This document shows, piece by piece, positions 55,323 to 63,994 of a stretch of 64,000 bases of DNA. Location of the stretch: positions 83,240 through 147,239 of the forward strand of contig NZ_RHLG01000006.1 in the NCBI RefSeq assembly GCF_003712105.1. The letters run 5' to 3'. This stretch comes from Winogradskyella sp. (GTDB lineage: Bacteria > Bacteroidota > Bacteroidia > Flavobacteriales > Flavobacteriaceae). The number at the start of each line of letters is the position of its first letter. Position 1 is the stretch's first letter. The translations under genes were made by a program, and so were the position numbers. The notes below the pieces were generated by a model. That model was not told the origin of the DNA, made no database searches, and was given only the letters and a program-made list of their open reading frames with translations.

Positions 55323-56654
55323 ATGTTTAATAATTTAAGTGATAAGTTAGATAAAGCGCTACACGTATTAAAAGGTCATGGAAGCATTACTGAAGTAAAT
55401 GTTGCTGAGACTTTAAAAGAGGTGAGACGTGCGCTTTTAGATGCCGATGTTAACTTTAAAATTGCAAAAGAGTTTACAAATAAGGTTAAAGAAAAAGCAC
55501 TTGGACAAAATGTATTAACAACATTACAACCAGGTCAGTTAATGGTTAAAATCGTTAAAGATGAATTAACCGAACTTATGGGTGGTGATGCTGAAGGTAT
55601 TAACCTTTCCGGTCAACCTAGTGTTATTTTAATGTCCGGTTTACAGGGTTCTGGTAAAACCACATTCTCTGGTAAACTCGCCAATTACCTTAAAAACAAA
55701 AAAACAAAAAAACCTTTATTAGTTGCTTGTGATGTATATCGTCCTGCAGCGATAGATCAGCTTCATGTTGTTGGAGATCAAATAGGTGTTGACGTATTTA
55801 GTGATAGAGGAAATACTGATCCTGTAGCAATTTCAAAAGCAGGTATAGCTCATGCAAAGGCTAATGGTCATAATGTGGTAATTATAGATACCGCAGGTCG
55901 TTTAGCAGTTGATGAAGCTATGATGACTGAAATCTCTAATATTCATAAAGCCATTGAACCACAGGAAACGCTATTTGTGGTGGATTCTATGACGGGTCAA
56001 GATGCTGTAAATACAGCAAAAGCCTTTAATGATATCTTAAATTTTGATGGTGTTATCCTAACTAAATTAGATGGTGATACACGTGGTGGTGCTGCTATTT
56101 CTATTAAATCTGTTGTAAATAAACCTATTAAGTTTATTGGTACTGGCGAAAAGATGGAAGCTATAGATGTTTTCTATCCTTCTCGTATGGCTGATCGTAT
56201 TTTAGGAATGGGTGATGTGGTGTCTCTTGTGGAGCGCGCTCAAGAACAATTTGATGAGCAAGAAGCAAGAAAACTTCAGAAGAAAATTGCCAAAAATCAG
56301 TTTGGATTTGATGACTTTTTAAAACAAATTCAGCAGATTAAAAAGATGGGTAACATGAAGGATTTAATAGGCATGATACCTGGAGCAGGAAAAATGATGA
56401 AAGGTGTAGATATAGATGATGATGCGTTTAAAGGTATTGAAGCTATAATCCATTCAATGACACCAAAAGAGCGTACTAACCCATCATTAATGAATGCAAG
56501 CCGCAAAAAGAGAATCGCTAAAGGTTCAGGGACATCCGTACAAGAAGTCAATCAGCTATTGAAACAATTCTCGCAAATGAGTAAAATGATGAAGATGATG
56601 CAAGGTGGCGGTGGAAAACGCATGATGCAAATGATGAAAAATATGCCTCGATAA
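55323..56654 (+). CDS. ffh: Signal recognition particle protein Ffh
   Basis: A 443-residue SRP54-type GTPase. The N domain precedes G1 GLQGSGKTT (106-114); DVYRPAAIDQL, IDTAGRL and TKLDGDTRGGA follow. The methionine-rich M domain, which binds 4.5S RNA and signal peptides, ends MMKMMQGGGGKRMMQMMKNM PR. It targets nascent membrane proteins to SecY. Complete. folD follows after 22 nt with no terminator between. Confidence 0.99.
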   Translation: MFNNLSDKLDKALHVLKGHGSITEVNVAETLKEVRRALLDADVNFKIAKEFTNKVKEKALGQNVLTTLQPGQLMVKIVKDELTELMGGDAEGINLSGQPSVILMSGLQGSGKTTFSGKLANYLKNKKTKKPLLVACDVYRPAAIDQLHVVGDQIGVDVFSDRGNTDPVAISKAGIAHAKANGHNVVIIDTAGRLAVDEAMMTEISNIHKAIEPQETLFVVDSMTGQDAVNTAKAFNDILNFDGVILTKLDGDTRGGAAISIKSVVNKPIKFIGTGEKMEAIDVFYPSRMADRILGMGDVVSLVERAQEQFDEQEARKLQKKIAKNQFGFDDFLKQIQQIKKMGNMKDLIGMIPGAGKMMKGVDIDDDAFKGIEAIIHSMTPKERTNPSLMNASRKKRIAKGSGTSVQEVNQLLKQFSQMSKMMKMMQGGGGKRMMQMMKNMPR

Positions 56655-56676
56655 TTATATAAATTATACAACCAAC

Positions 56677-57558
56677 ATGACAATACTAGACGGAAAAAAA
56701 ATCAGTAACGATATAAAGAATGAGATTAAGGCTGAAGTCGATAAGATGAAGGCTAATGGGGAAAAAGTACCACATTTAGCTGCTGTAATCGTTGGCAACG
56801 ATGGCGCCAGTCTTACGTATGTTGGAAGTAAAGTTAGAGCATGTGAACGGGTAGGCTTTGAGTCAACTATGGTTCGTATGTCTAACACAACCAGTGAGAT
56901 TGAACTCTTAGACAAAATAGACGAACTTAATAATAATGATGATATTGATGGCTTCATTATTCAGTTGCCATTGCCACCTCAAATTAATACTCAAAAAGTA
57001 CTAATGGCTGTACATCCAGATAAAGATGTAGATGGGTTCCATCCAACAAACTTTGGGAAGATGGCTTTAGACATGTCAACTTTTATTCCTGCAACACCAT
57101 TTGGTATTTTAGAACTTATTGATAGATACGGTGTTGAGACTCAAGGTAAACATACCGTAGTAATCGGTCGTTCTCATATCGTTGGTCGTCCAATGAGTAT
57201 ATTAATGGGAAGAAAAGGATTTCCAGGAAATTCAACAGTAACACTTACACATAGTCGCACTAAAAACATTACTCAAATTACATCACAAGCGGACATTATT
57301 ATTTCTGCTTTGGGTGTGCCAAAGTTTTTAAAAGCAGAAATGGTAAAAGATGATGTGGTTATTATTGATGTTGGTATTACACGTGTAGCAGACGATTCTG
57401 AAAAAGGATACTATATAACTGGTGATGTAGATTTTGAAAATGTAAGTAAAAAAGCAAGTTATATAACTCCAGTACCTGGAGGTGTTGGTCCTATGACTAT
57501 TGCGATGTTGTTGAAAAATACATTACTAGCAAGAGAACAACACAGGTCGAATGGATAA
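56677..57558 (+). CDS. folD: Bifunctional methylenetetrahydrofolate dehydrogenase / methenyltetrahydrofolate cyclohydrolase
   Basis: A 293-residue FolD. Its signatures include GNDGASLTYVGSKVRACERV (the catalytic Lys is in the SKV segment), DGFIIQLPLPPQINTQKVLM, HPDKDVDGFHPTNFGKM, VVIGRSHIVGRPMSILMGRK (NADP-binding) and TPVPGGVGPMTIAMLLKNTL. It interconverts one-carbon folates for purine and thymidylate synthesis. It shares a transcript with ffh and ends at a strong terminator. Confidence 0.99.
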   Translation: MTILDGKKISNDIKNEIKAEVDKMKANGEKVPHLAAVIVGNDGASLTYVGSKVRACERVGFESTMVRMSNTTSEIELLDKIDELNNNDDIDGFIIQLPLPPQINTQKVLMAVHPDKDVDGFHPTNFGKMALDMSTFIPATPFGILELIDRYGVETQGKHTVVIGRSHIVGRPMSILMGRKGFPGNSTVTLTHSRTKNITQITSQADIIISALGVPKFLKAEMVKDDVVIIDVGITRVADDSEKGYYITGDVDFENVSKKASYITPVPGGVGPMTIAMLLKNTLLAREQHRSNG

Positions 57559-57576
57559 TTCAATTTTTACACATAA

Positions 57577-57620
57577 AAAACACCCCAATATTTAGTACAA
57601 ATATTGGGGTGTTTTCTTTT
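57577..57620. terminator. Bidirectional intrinsic terminator between folD and the convergent secreted-protein gene
   Basis: A perfect 17-bp stem (57577-57593 with 57599-57615), core ACACCCCAATATT, with loop AGTAC. It is flanked by A- and T-runs, so it works on both strands. It lies 18 nt after folD and 20 nt after the convergent gene stop. Confidence 0.88.
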
Positions 57621-57640
57621 AATGTAATTCAAAGTGTAAA

Positions 57641-59092
57641 CTACCAAGTCATTTTATTGATCCAAAATAGATCAGCATTGGTAGAGACAAAATAGATTAA
57701 ATTATAATTGTTTACACGTCTTAAGGATTTTGGTAATAAAGTCATAACAGGAGTAGCTCTAATTTCATCGTCATCAAACTCTTTTTCAGGTGTTTTCCAA
57801 GTGGTCATTTCTTCTTCTCTTTTATAAAAACTAGCAATTCTTAATGTGCTATTATTATAGAACAACCTTAGCCCATTATCAAAAGGTAAAACAGAAACCG
57901 ATGCACGCTCACTTAATTCATTTTTATAGGTGTTCTTGTTATTAAGTAACTGCATATCTTTAAGGGTACCATTTATATCCATATTAATAGCTATGGTAGG
58001 ACCATGGTTATATAGATAATCTACCTCTGCTGAGTTTCCAGGCTTAAATTTACTACTGGATGTCTGTTTTTCACCAACGATATATATATCTTCTCCAAAA
58101 ACGTGAGTAAAAATTGGTGCTACACTATTTAAACCCTTAACTGGTTTATTGTCCACCCGGAAATCATGCTTTCCTATTAGCTTCTCGGAAGAAATGTTAT
58201 ACATGAAAACACCAGAGGTTTCATTTCCTTTATCAGAATTATTATCTACATTAGGAACCTTTCCGGTGTAATAGAATCCTGTAATTAGATGCTCTAGACC
58301 AAGATTTGTAAATGCTGTATTTCTAACAAAGAAATTTGCTTGAGACAGCACAGTTTCGGCAATAGTGTCCTTACTAATGGTTATTAAAAGTGATACAGCT
58401 TTTTTTGAATTGTATTTGTAGCGTTTTACTAAATATACTGCTCCATCGTTAGATATATGTAAATCTTGATTATGTGCACGTTCACTATCTAAACTTAGAT
58501 CATAACTAGCTTCCCATATCTTTTCCAGGTTTGTGTCAAAAGTCCAAACTTTAATTTTTTGTTTGGTCTTTTTCACAAAGGGCATATTAGCTAAGACAAC
58601 GATTTGTTGTTTATTCTCTGATACATTGACTTCAATTTGCCCTGATTTGGAGTAAGATTCTATAGTGTAAGACGCAATAATTTTAGTGTCAGAAACTGTA
58701 CTTGTTTCGCCATCAAAAACTTGAGCATATATATTACGAATTCCTTTTTTCTTACTCATTGAGTTAGAAATAAAAACAAGCTTATTGTCTAATTCAATGA
58801 CTTTATCCAAGTCAGCAGCTCTTAAATCTAATTTGGGTAAGGTGAAACGTTTGGTTTCAAAAGCACTAAGTGTTTGATCGTACTTAGTTATTGTAATTTC
58901 TTTTTGATTATCTAAGAATACATTTTTTAAGTAACTGTACGTAAAACAACCATATGGTGATGCAAGTACAACTTCTGAGGTACTATTTTTATGAGGTTTC
59001 TTGTACGCTATACTAGATTCAATATCAAATACTTGAGCAGATAAGACTGAAGTAACTACAAGCGCTATTATAGTTGAGGTAATCTTTTTCAT
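57641..59092 (-). CDS. Secreted protein of unknown function, probably beta-propeller
   Basis: A 483-residue protein with signal peptide MKKITSTIIALVVTSVLSAQ. I do not recognise a characterised family. Repeated short beta segments suggest a propeller (KVIELDNKLVFISNSMSK, QIVVLANMPFVKKTKQKIKV WTFDTNLEKIWEASY, HISNDGAVYLVKRYKYNSK, EHLITGFYYTGKVPN, FGEDIYIVGEKQT). No catalytic motif, lipobox or T9SS tail is seen, so it is probably periplasmic. Its ATG overlaps the stop of the upstream gene by one base (TAATG), so the two are translationally coupled. Confidence 0.72.
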   Translation of the reverse strand: MKKITSTIIALVVTSVLSAQVFDIESSIAYKKPHKNSTSEVVLASPYGCFTYSYLKNVFLDNQKEITITKYDQTLSAFETKRFTLPKLDLRAADLDKVIELDNKLVFISNSMSKKKGIRNIYAQVFDGETSTVSDTKIIASYTIESYSKSGQIEVNVSENKQQIVVLANMPFVKKTKQKIKVWTFDTNLEKIWEASYDLSLDSERAHNQDLHISNDGAVYLVKRYKYNSKKAVSLLITISKDTIAETVLSQANFFVRNTAFTNLGLEHLITGFYYTGKVPNVDNNSDKGNETSGVFMYNISSEKLIGKHDFRVDNKPVKGLNSVAPIFTHVFGEDIYIVGEKQTSSSKFKPGNSAEVDYLYNHGPTIAINMDINGTLKDMQLLNNKNTYKNELSERASVSVLPFDNGLRLFYNNSTLRIASFYKREEEMTTWKTPEKEFDDDEIRATPVMTLLPKSLRRVNNYNLIYFVSTNADLFWINKMTW

Positions 59093-60276
59093 TATAACTT
59101 ATATACTAAATCTTCAAGTTTTGTTATACGTTGTTTTTCAGTATAGTTAAAATCTAAATCTATTCGCTTTTCTTGTAATAACTCTAGTGTTTCTTCAGCA
59201 TCATCTTTAAGTCCTAAAGTAGTTTGTACACTAAGTAAATTAAAGAATATAGATTTTGCAATATTGGCATTATAAGTGGCTTTCTTATCAGAATAATTTA
59301 CTTTATCAAGAGTACTAACCCAAATATCTTTAACATTATCAATGTCGCTCATAGCAGCTTCTCTTCTCTCTTTTGGAGCCTCTTTTGTCATTTTTCTGAA
59401 AGCAGAAATAGCCTTAATCTTAGCTTGCTCTAAATCATCATATTCACGTTTTTTATTCTTAGGAAACTCAATGGTTATTTTTTTAGATACTGGAGTATAC
59501 CCATAATTTTCATTGATATGTTTTTCTATAGATTTAAGCGTTTTATTTACATTGTCTTTTTCGTATCGGTTAAGATTAATTGTATTGCTTGAAGATGAGG
59601 TTAAGAATTTTGATTTATCACCAAAAAGCTCTTCACTTATAGTTTCGCCATTTACTAAAACCGTAAGTTTTGTTGGTTGTTTGTAAAATGTCTGTCCACC
59701 ATTTTCTTGAAATTCCATTTTACTCATATCTATTATAAATATCACATCTTCGCCTTTTTCATATCCATTTAGTGCCATGTTATGGGCCAATGCCTCTTTA
59801 TCAAAGATTAAATAATCAGCTAGTCTAGGTTCTTGATAAATAGGTTCAGCAGGTTCTACATAAGTAGGTCTAGCTGGAGTTTTGAGTTTTGGTTTTTTTC
59901 CTTGTTCAGTTAAAGCTAAACGTTCTAATAATGAAAGCTCTTTAAAGTCTTTCATCTCGGTTTCATAATTTTCTTTGGCTTGCTTTACTTCTATATCATA
60001 GTTAGCTAATTTCTCTTCATAATCAGCTTTACTTTGAGCAATAACATTATCGTGATTGGCTTTTTCTGCTTCAAAATCTTTTAATGATTGCGCTTTAACA
60101 TCTTCTACTGTTAACGTATACGGAATGTTAAGTACAACTTTATAAGTTTTGACGGACGCATCTAAAGGTTGTAGTGGTTTTATGATGTCATAAAAACTAA
60201 CAGATTCATCAACTATCCTTTGAGCATATATTGAAGTACATAAAGCAAGGGACAAGAGTAGTAGTATTTTTTTCAT
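59092..60276 (-). CDS. Secreted coiled-coil protein of unknown function
   Basis: A 394-residue protein with signal peptide MKKILLLLSLALCTSIYAQ. A first domain runs to about residue 60. A charged coiled coil follows at about 60-112 (KDFEAEKANHDNVIAQSKAD YEEKLANYDIEV), then a proline-rich stretch (KLKTPARPTYVEPAEPIYQE P). A mixed domain precedes a helical C-terminus (residues 290-394) that may be TPR-like. I recognise no family. It is the first gene of a two-gene operon with the propeller-like protein. Confidence 0.72.
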   Translation of the reverse strand: MKKILLLLSLALCTSIYAQRIVDESVSFYDIIKPLQPLDASVKTYKVVLNIPYTLTVEDVKAQSLKDFEAEKANHDNVIAQSKADYEEKLANYDIEVKQAKENYETEMKDFKELSLLERLALTEQGKKPKLKTPARPTYVEPAEPIYQEPRLADYLIFDKEALAHNMALNGYEKGEDVIFIIDMSKMEFQENGGQTFYKQPTKLTVLVNGETISEELFGDKSKFLTSSSSNTINLNRYEKDNVNKTLKSIEKHINENYGYTPVSKKITIEFPKNKKREYDDLEQAKIKAISAFRKMTKEAPKERREAAMSDIDNVKDIWVSTLDKVNYSDKKATYNANIAKSIFFNLLSVQTTLGLKDDAEETLELLQEKRIDLDFNYTEKQRITKLEDLVYKL

Positions 60277-60333
60277 AAAAAAGTAGTAGATTATTTATTT
60301 CGGTTTAGAGGGACAAATATCATACCAATATAA

Positions 60334-60756
60334 TTATTTAGCAAACAACTGATCCATATCCTTAAATGCTTTGAATTCTAATGCATTACCAGAAGGATCT
60401 TTAAAGAACATAGTGGCTTGCTCACCAACTTGCCCTTCAAAACGGATATAAGGTTCAATAATAAAAGTGATTCCTTTTGATTTTAGGAGATCCGCAAACT
60501 CTTGGAAAATAGTCCAATCAAGAACAACGCCAAAATGCGGAACAGGTACATCTTTGCCATCTACGCTATTGGTATGTGAATCGTCTTCCGTTTTAGGTTT
60601 GTAATGTATGACCAGTTGATGCCCAAAAAAATTATAATCTACCCAATGATCACTACTGCGACCTTCTTCAAAATTTAGGATATTAGTATAAAAGTTTCGG
60701 CATTCAGCTAAATTATGAACCGGAATTGCTAAGTGAAAAGGAGAAATTTTGGACAT
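60334..60756 (-). CDS. VOC-family glyoxalase-like protein
   Basis: A 140-residue VOC domain ([85 protein letters not shown]). His, Glu and the [13 protein letters not shown] strand fit a metal-binding dioxygenase or glyoxalase-type active site. The substrate is unknown. It is a separate transcript with its own TAATTTTG element. Confidence 0.87.
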   Translation of the reverse strand: MSKISPFHLAIPVHNLAECRNFYTNILNFEEGRSSDHWVDYNFFGHQLVIHYKPKTEDDSHTNSVDGKDVPVPHFGVVLDWTIFQEFADLLKSKGITFIIEPYIRFEGQVGEQATMFFKDPSGNALEFKAFKDMDQLFAK

Positions 60757-60776
60757 ATCGGAAAATATAATATGCC

Positions 60777-60784
60777 CAAAATTA
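60777..60784 (-). promoter_or_regulatory. -7 promoter element for the 60334-60756 VOC gene
   Basis: Minus-strand TAATTTTG matches TAnnTTTG 20 nt before the ATG. A TTG lies 14 nt farther upstream on the minus strand (60799-60801), closer than usual. Confidence 0.42.
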
Positions 60785-60815
60785 AGTATTTATTTGCTCA
60801 AAAGATTTAAATAAT

Positions 60816-61388
60816 TTAATCTTCTTTAAGGCATTCTATTTTCCAAGTCGGATAAACTATTTTTTCGGTTTTATCAACCCATTCGCCAATCCAATTGTAA
60901 CCTTTATCAGTGATGTCGTAAAACGTTATTCTATAAAAACCTTCCATGCCATTTGGTGCTGTTTGATCTCTGTAAAGAATAATTTTACCGTCTTCGGTTT
61001 TATTACCTTCCCAAGCGGGTAATACAGTTGTTGGTCCAACTGATGAGTAATAATGTACATACCATTTACTACTATCAGCAATAAATTGTCTAATACTGCC
61101 AGAATGACCGCCGTCTGTCTTTAGAGTTTCATCTTGTACTGCTTTTCCATTCATAATATACTTAAACACCCAATTCATATCTATGGTCTCGTTCCAGCTA
61201 CCATCTTGTTTTCGGGCTGTGGATTTGCACTTGCATTTACCAATTAGAGGTTGGAAGTCTTTAATTTGCTCTGGAGCATCAGGATGAGCTTTTCCATACG
61301 GAAACTCTTTTGAAGGTTCATTTTGATATTGTCCAAATGCTAAACTTGATGACATAATTAGTGTAAAAAGAAGTAAGGCTTTTTTCAT
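60816..61388 (-). CDS. Secreted protein with DUF1579-like fold, function unknown
   Basis: A 190-residue protein with signal peptide MKKALLLFTLIMSSSLAFGQ. The body (IKDFQPLIGKCKCKSTARKQ DGSWNETIDMNWVFKYIMNG KAVQDETLK, GMEGFYRITFYDITDKGYNW IGEWVDKTEKIVYPTWKIEC) resembles small lipocalin-like DUF1579-type proteins of unknown role. ATG 61388 starts the signal peptide; an upstream in-frame TTG (61412) is less likely. It is probably periplasmic. Confidence 0.75.
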   Translation of the reverse strand: MKKALLLFTLIMSSSLAFGQYQNEPSKEFPYGKAHPDAPEQIKDFQPLIGKCKCKSTARKQDGSWNETIDMNWVFKYIMNGKAVQDETLKTDGGHSGSIRQFIADSSKWYVHYYSSVGPTTVLPAWEGNKTEDGKIILYRDQTAPNGMEGFYRITFYDITDKGYNWIGEWVDKTEKIVYPTWKIECLKED

Positions 61389-61492
61389 GATATAAGATTT
61401 AATTGTTTTCAAATCAACATGAAAAAAACTAAAGTCAATTGGGTTTTGCAGAGAAGCGACTATTATTTGCAGTAAAGCGAGTTAAAAAACTC

Positions 61493-62374
61493 TTAATGAT
61501 TAGAAAGAAAATGCTTCACTGTCTTTAAATGCGTTTTCGATACAGGTATTTCGGTATTGTCTGACAGAATAAGGTTTGGAGAGTTAGACATACTTAACTC
61601 TTTTATCATTCTCATATTAGCAATGGCCTTTCTGTGTACACGTAAAAAATTTGTGTCTAATTTAGGTAGTAACGCTTTAAGGCTACTTCTCATGGTATAG
61701 CAACCTTTGTCTATAGTATGCACCTTAACGCAATAATCATCTGCTTCAATCCATAAGACTTCATCTACAGGAATTATTTTTCGTTTATTTCCTATTTTAA
61801 TATTTAATACAGAAGTTTTATCGTCAACCTTATCTTTTAACTGAGCATACAAACGAGCATTAGTTAGTTTTAATTCAGATAAATTTTGAATCTTGATTTG
61901 TAACCTTTCGTTTGAAAAATAGAGATGTGTAATTATGGTAATTGCGATGTAACCAAGAGTATACATTGGCGCTTTTTGAAACATAAAAAACGGCAAGTAT
62001 TCATTAAATAAACGCTCTAACGTTAATGGGTCGCCATAGGTAAGTACTTGGCTAATAGATATTATTACTATGTTTAATGTAACGAGGCTTAATATTAGGC
62101 CACAGTATTTTAAAATATCCGAAACAGATAAAGTACTCTCAATTTTGCTCGACCTTGCATAAAAAACAATCACTAGTGATAATGACATCCATATAAACCA
62201 CCTGTAAGCTTGGCTTTTTAACAGAATAAGAAAAGTTGCGTCACCACCACCGAGATTAAATCTTCTTAGGTAATAGAGTTGTTGAGATGTTTCAAAAGTA
62301 ATAGTTAGTAATAAAACAGAAATGATAAGAAGTATTATGCGCTTATTGGATGTTATGTAATTTAAGAAGGACAT
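61493..62374 (-). CDS. Membrane-anchored LytTR-domain transcriptional regulator
   Basis: A 293-residue protein with four hydrophobic helices in the first 170 residues (LLIISVLLLTITF, WFIWMSLSLVIVFYA, CGLILSLVTLNIVIISISQV, YTLGYIAITIITHLYF). A short coiled coil leads to a C-terminal LytTR DNA-binding domain of about 100 residues (IKIGNKRKIIPVDEVLWIEA DDYCVKVHTIDKG, RSSLKALLPKLDTNFLRVHR KAIANM). No receiver domain is present, so the signal enters through the membrane part. It starts 3 nt after the rluF stop, so the two are co-transcribed. Confidence 0.9.
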   Translation of the reverse strand: MSFLNYITSNKRIILLIISVLLLTITFETSQQLYYLRRFNLGGGDATFLILLKSQAYRWFIWMSLSLVIVFYARSSKIESTLSVSDILKYCGLILSLVTLNIVIISISQVLTYGDPLTLERLFNEYLPFFMFQKAPMYTLGYIAITIITHLYFSNERLQIKIQNLSELKLTNARLYAQLKDKVDDKTSVLNIKIGNKRKIIPVDEVLWIEADDYCVKVHTIDKGCYTMRSSLKALLPKLDTNFLRVHRKAIANMRMIKELSMSNSPNLILSDNTEIPVSKTHLKTVKHFLSNH

Positions 62375-62377
62375 TTG

Positions 62378-63145
62378 TTATCGTCTGTTTTTTCTTGGTC
62401 TTTGAATATTGGGCTGAAAGGTTTTCTTAGAATCCGATATTAATTTTGAAAGTGTTTCAAGCTCAGTATTAGAAAGTTTTCTATATGTTCCGACAGCAAC
62501 ATCTAGTTTAATATTCATGATGCGAATGCGCTTAAGTGTCTGCACTTCGTAATTTAAGTAACTGCACATGCGTCGTATTTGTCGATTTAGACCTTGTGTA
62601 AGAACAATGCTAAATGTAAACTTATCTATCTTTCTAACCTTACATTTTTTGGTGCGTTGCTTTAGCTCTTCGATATAAATACCATTAGACATACGCTCAA
62701 TAAATGTTTGCGATATTGGCTTATCTACAGTTACAATATACTCCTTTTCATGGTTATTACTTGCACGAAGAATTTTGTTAACGATATCACCATCATCCGT
62801 GAGTAGAATAAGACCTTCGCTTGGCTTATCTAACCTACCAATTGGAAAGATACGTTTATGGTAGTTGATGTAATCAATAATATTGTTTTTTTCTACTCTA
62901 GTATCTGTAGTGCAAACAATACCAACAGGTTTATTAAATGCTAAATAGGTAAACTCTTTTTTATGCTGTCCAACAATTTCGCCATCTACTTTAACCACAT
63001 CATCTGGTGCAACTTTAGTACCCATTTCTGGGATGTTATCGTTTATTGTAACACGCCCAGCATCAATAAGCCGGTCTGCTTCTCGGCGAGAGCAAAAACC
63101 AGCTTCACTAAGATATTTATTAAGACGCGTGAGATTATCAGACAT
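62378..63145 (-). CDS. rluF: 23S rRNA pseudouridine synthase RluF-like
   Basis: A 255-residue RsuA/RluB/E/F-family enzyme. The N-terminal S4 domain is MSDNLTRLNKYLSEAGFCSR READRLIDAGRVTIND. The catalytic motif GRLDKPSEGLILLTDDG has the nucleophile Asp. The C-terminal RNA-binding motif is LTQGLNRQIRRMCSYLNYEV, with a short basic tail. It isomerises a uridine of 23S rRNA (U2604 in E. coli RluF). ATG 63145 is chosen because the TACTTTTG promoter element begins right upstream. Confidence 0.92.
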   Translation of the reverse strand: MSDNLTRLNKYLSEAGFCSRREADRLIDAGRVTINDNIPEMGTKVAPDDVVKVDGEIVGQHKKEFTYLAFNKPVGIVCTTDTRVEKNNIIDYINYHKRIFPIGRLDKPSEGLILLTDDGDIVNKILRASNNHEKEYIVTVDKPISQTFIERMSNGIYIEELKQRTKKCKVRKIDKFTFSIVLTQGLNRQIRRMCSYLNYEVQTLKRIRIMNIKLDVAVGTYRKLSNTELETLSKLISDSKKTFQPNIQRPRKNRR

Positions 63146-63149
63146 ATAA

Positions 63150-63157
63150 CAAAAGTA
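63150..63157 (-). promoter_or_regulatory. -7 promoter element abutting the rluF start
   Basis: Minus-strand TACTTTTG matches TAnnTTTG. Its last base is 5 nt from the A of the rluF ATG, the same spacing as at the rhomboid gene, so the mRNA should begin at or near the start codon. Confidence 0.48.
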
Positions 63158-63166
63158 CAATAAAGA

Positions 63167-63994
63167 TTAACTGTCTATAAATTCAATAATCTTTGGAGAT
63201 AATGATTGGTCCTTCAAGCCATGTCCAAAACCCTCAGTGGTGATTAGTTCAGAGTTTTTGAAATTTTCTTTGTACAATAGCGCATCTTCATAAGGTATTA
63301 TCTTATCATTTTTATCATGAATGATAAGTCCTTGCATGTTAAATTCTTTTGTAAAATTAGCTGCTGAAAAATAATCTACAGTTTTTCCAAAACGATTTAC
63401 AACAATAGTATCTAAACCTTCCGATATGCGTTTATTGTAACCCATCATAGATTTATATCTGGAAAAAACACCTGTAAAATGAGCAGGAGCACCAAGTAAG
63501 GCAATTTTTTTCACGCTAGGTAAATCATGATTATGCAAACAAAAGGTCGTTGCCATTCCACCAACCGAATGTCCAATAATTACTTCTGGTTGAATAATTT
63601 TAGCAACGCTATTTATACATTCGGAATATAATAAAGCATTAAACTCTTTTCCGTCAGACATACCATGAACTGGAGCATCAATAGCATAGATATTATAATC
63701 TTTTTCCTTTAGCGTATCTAATAGATAACTCCATCTAGAAGCGTTACTTTCCCAACCGTGAGCCAAAAAAACAGTTTTGCCACTGCCTTTCCAATTGTAT
63801 ACTGTAATATTAAGGTTATCGTACGTGTAGGTCAATTTTTCTGCTGGAGCAACAATTGCTGTTTGTGCCTCATCATACCTGCCTTTTCTGGGTGTAGCAA
63901 ATAGTTGCAGTGCTTTGTTTGATGCGTAAGATGCAGAGAAATAACTAGCTGTATTAAGCAGACCACCTATAGATTTTATAATAAAATTACTCAT
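63167..63994 (-). CDS. Alpha/beta hydrolase
   Basis: A 275-residue alpha/beta hydrolase fold protein. The oxyanion segment is VFLAHGWESNASRW, the nucleophile elbow is GHSVGG (Ser in IIGHSVGGMATTF), and the catalytic His is in TTEGFGHGLKDQSL. The acid is probably the Asp in GLIIHDKNDKIIP. The N-terminal 40 residues have no clear signal peptide (MSNFIIKSIGGLLNTASYFS). The substrate is not predictable. It is 21 nt upstream of the rluF start on the same strand. The start lies 6 nt from the window edge. Confidence 0.9.
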   Translation of the reverse strand: MSNFIIKSIGGLLNTASYFSASYASNKALQLFATPRKGRYDEAQTAIVAPAEKLTYTYDNLNITVYNWKGSGKTVFLAHGWESNASRWSYLLDTLKEKDYNIYAIDAPVHGMSDGKEFNALLYSECINSVAKIIQPEVIIGHSVGGMATTFCLHNHDLPSVKKIALLGAPAHFTGVFSRYKSMMGYNKRISEGLDTIVVNRFGKTVDYFSAANFTKEFNMQGLIIHDKNDKIIPYEDALLYKENFKNSELITTEGFGHGLKDQSLSPKIIEFIDS

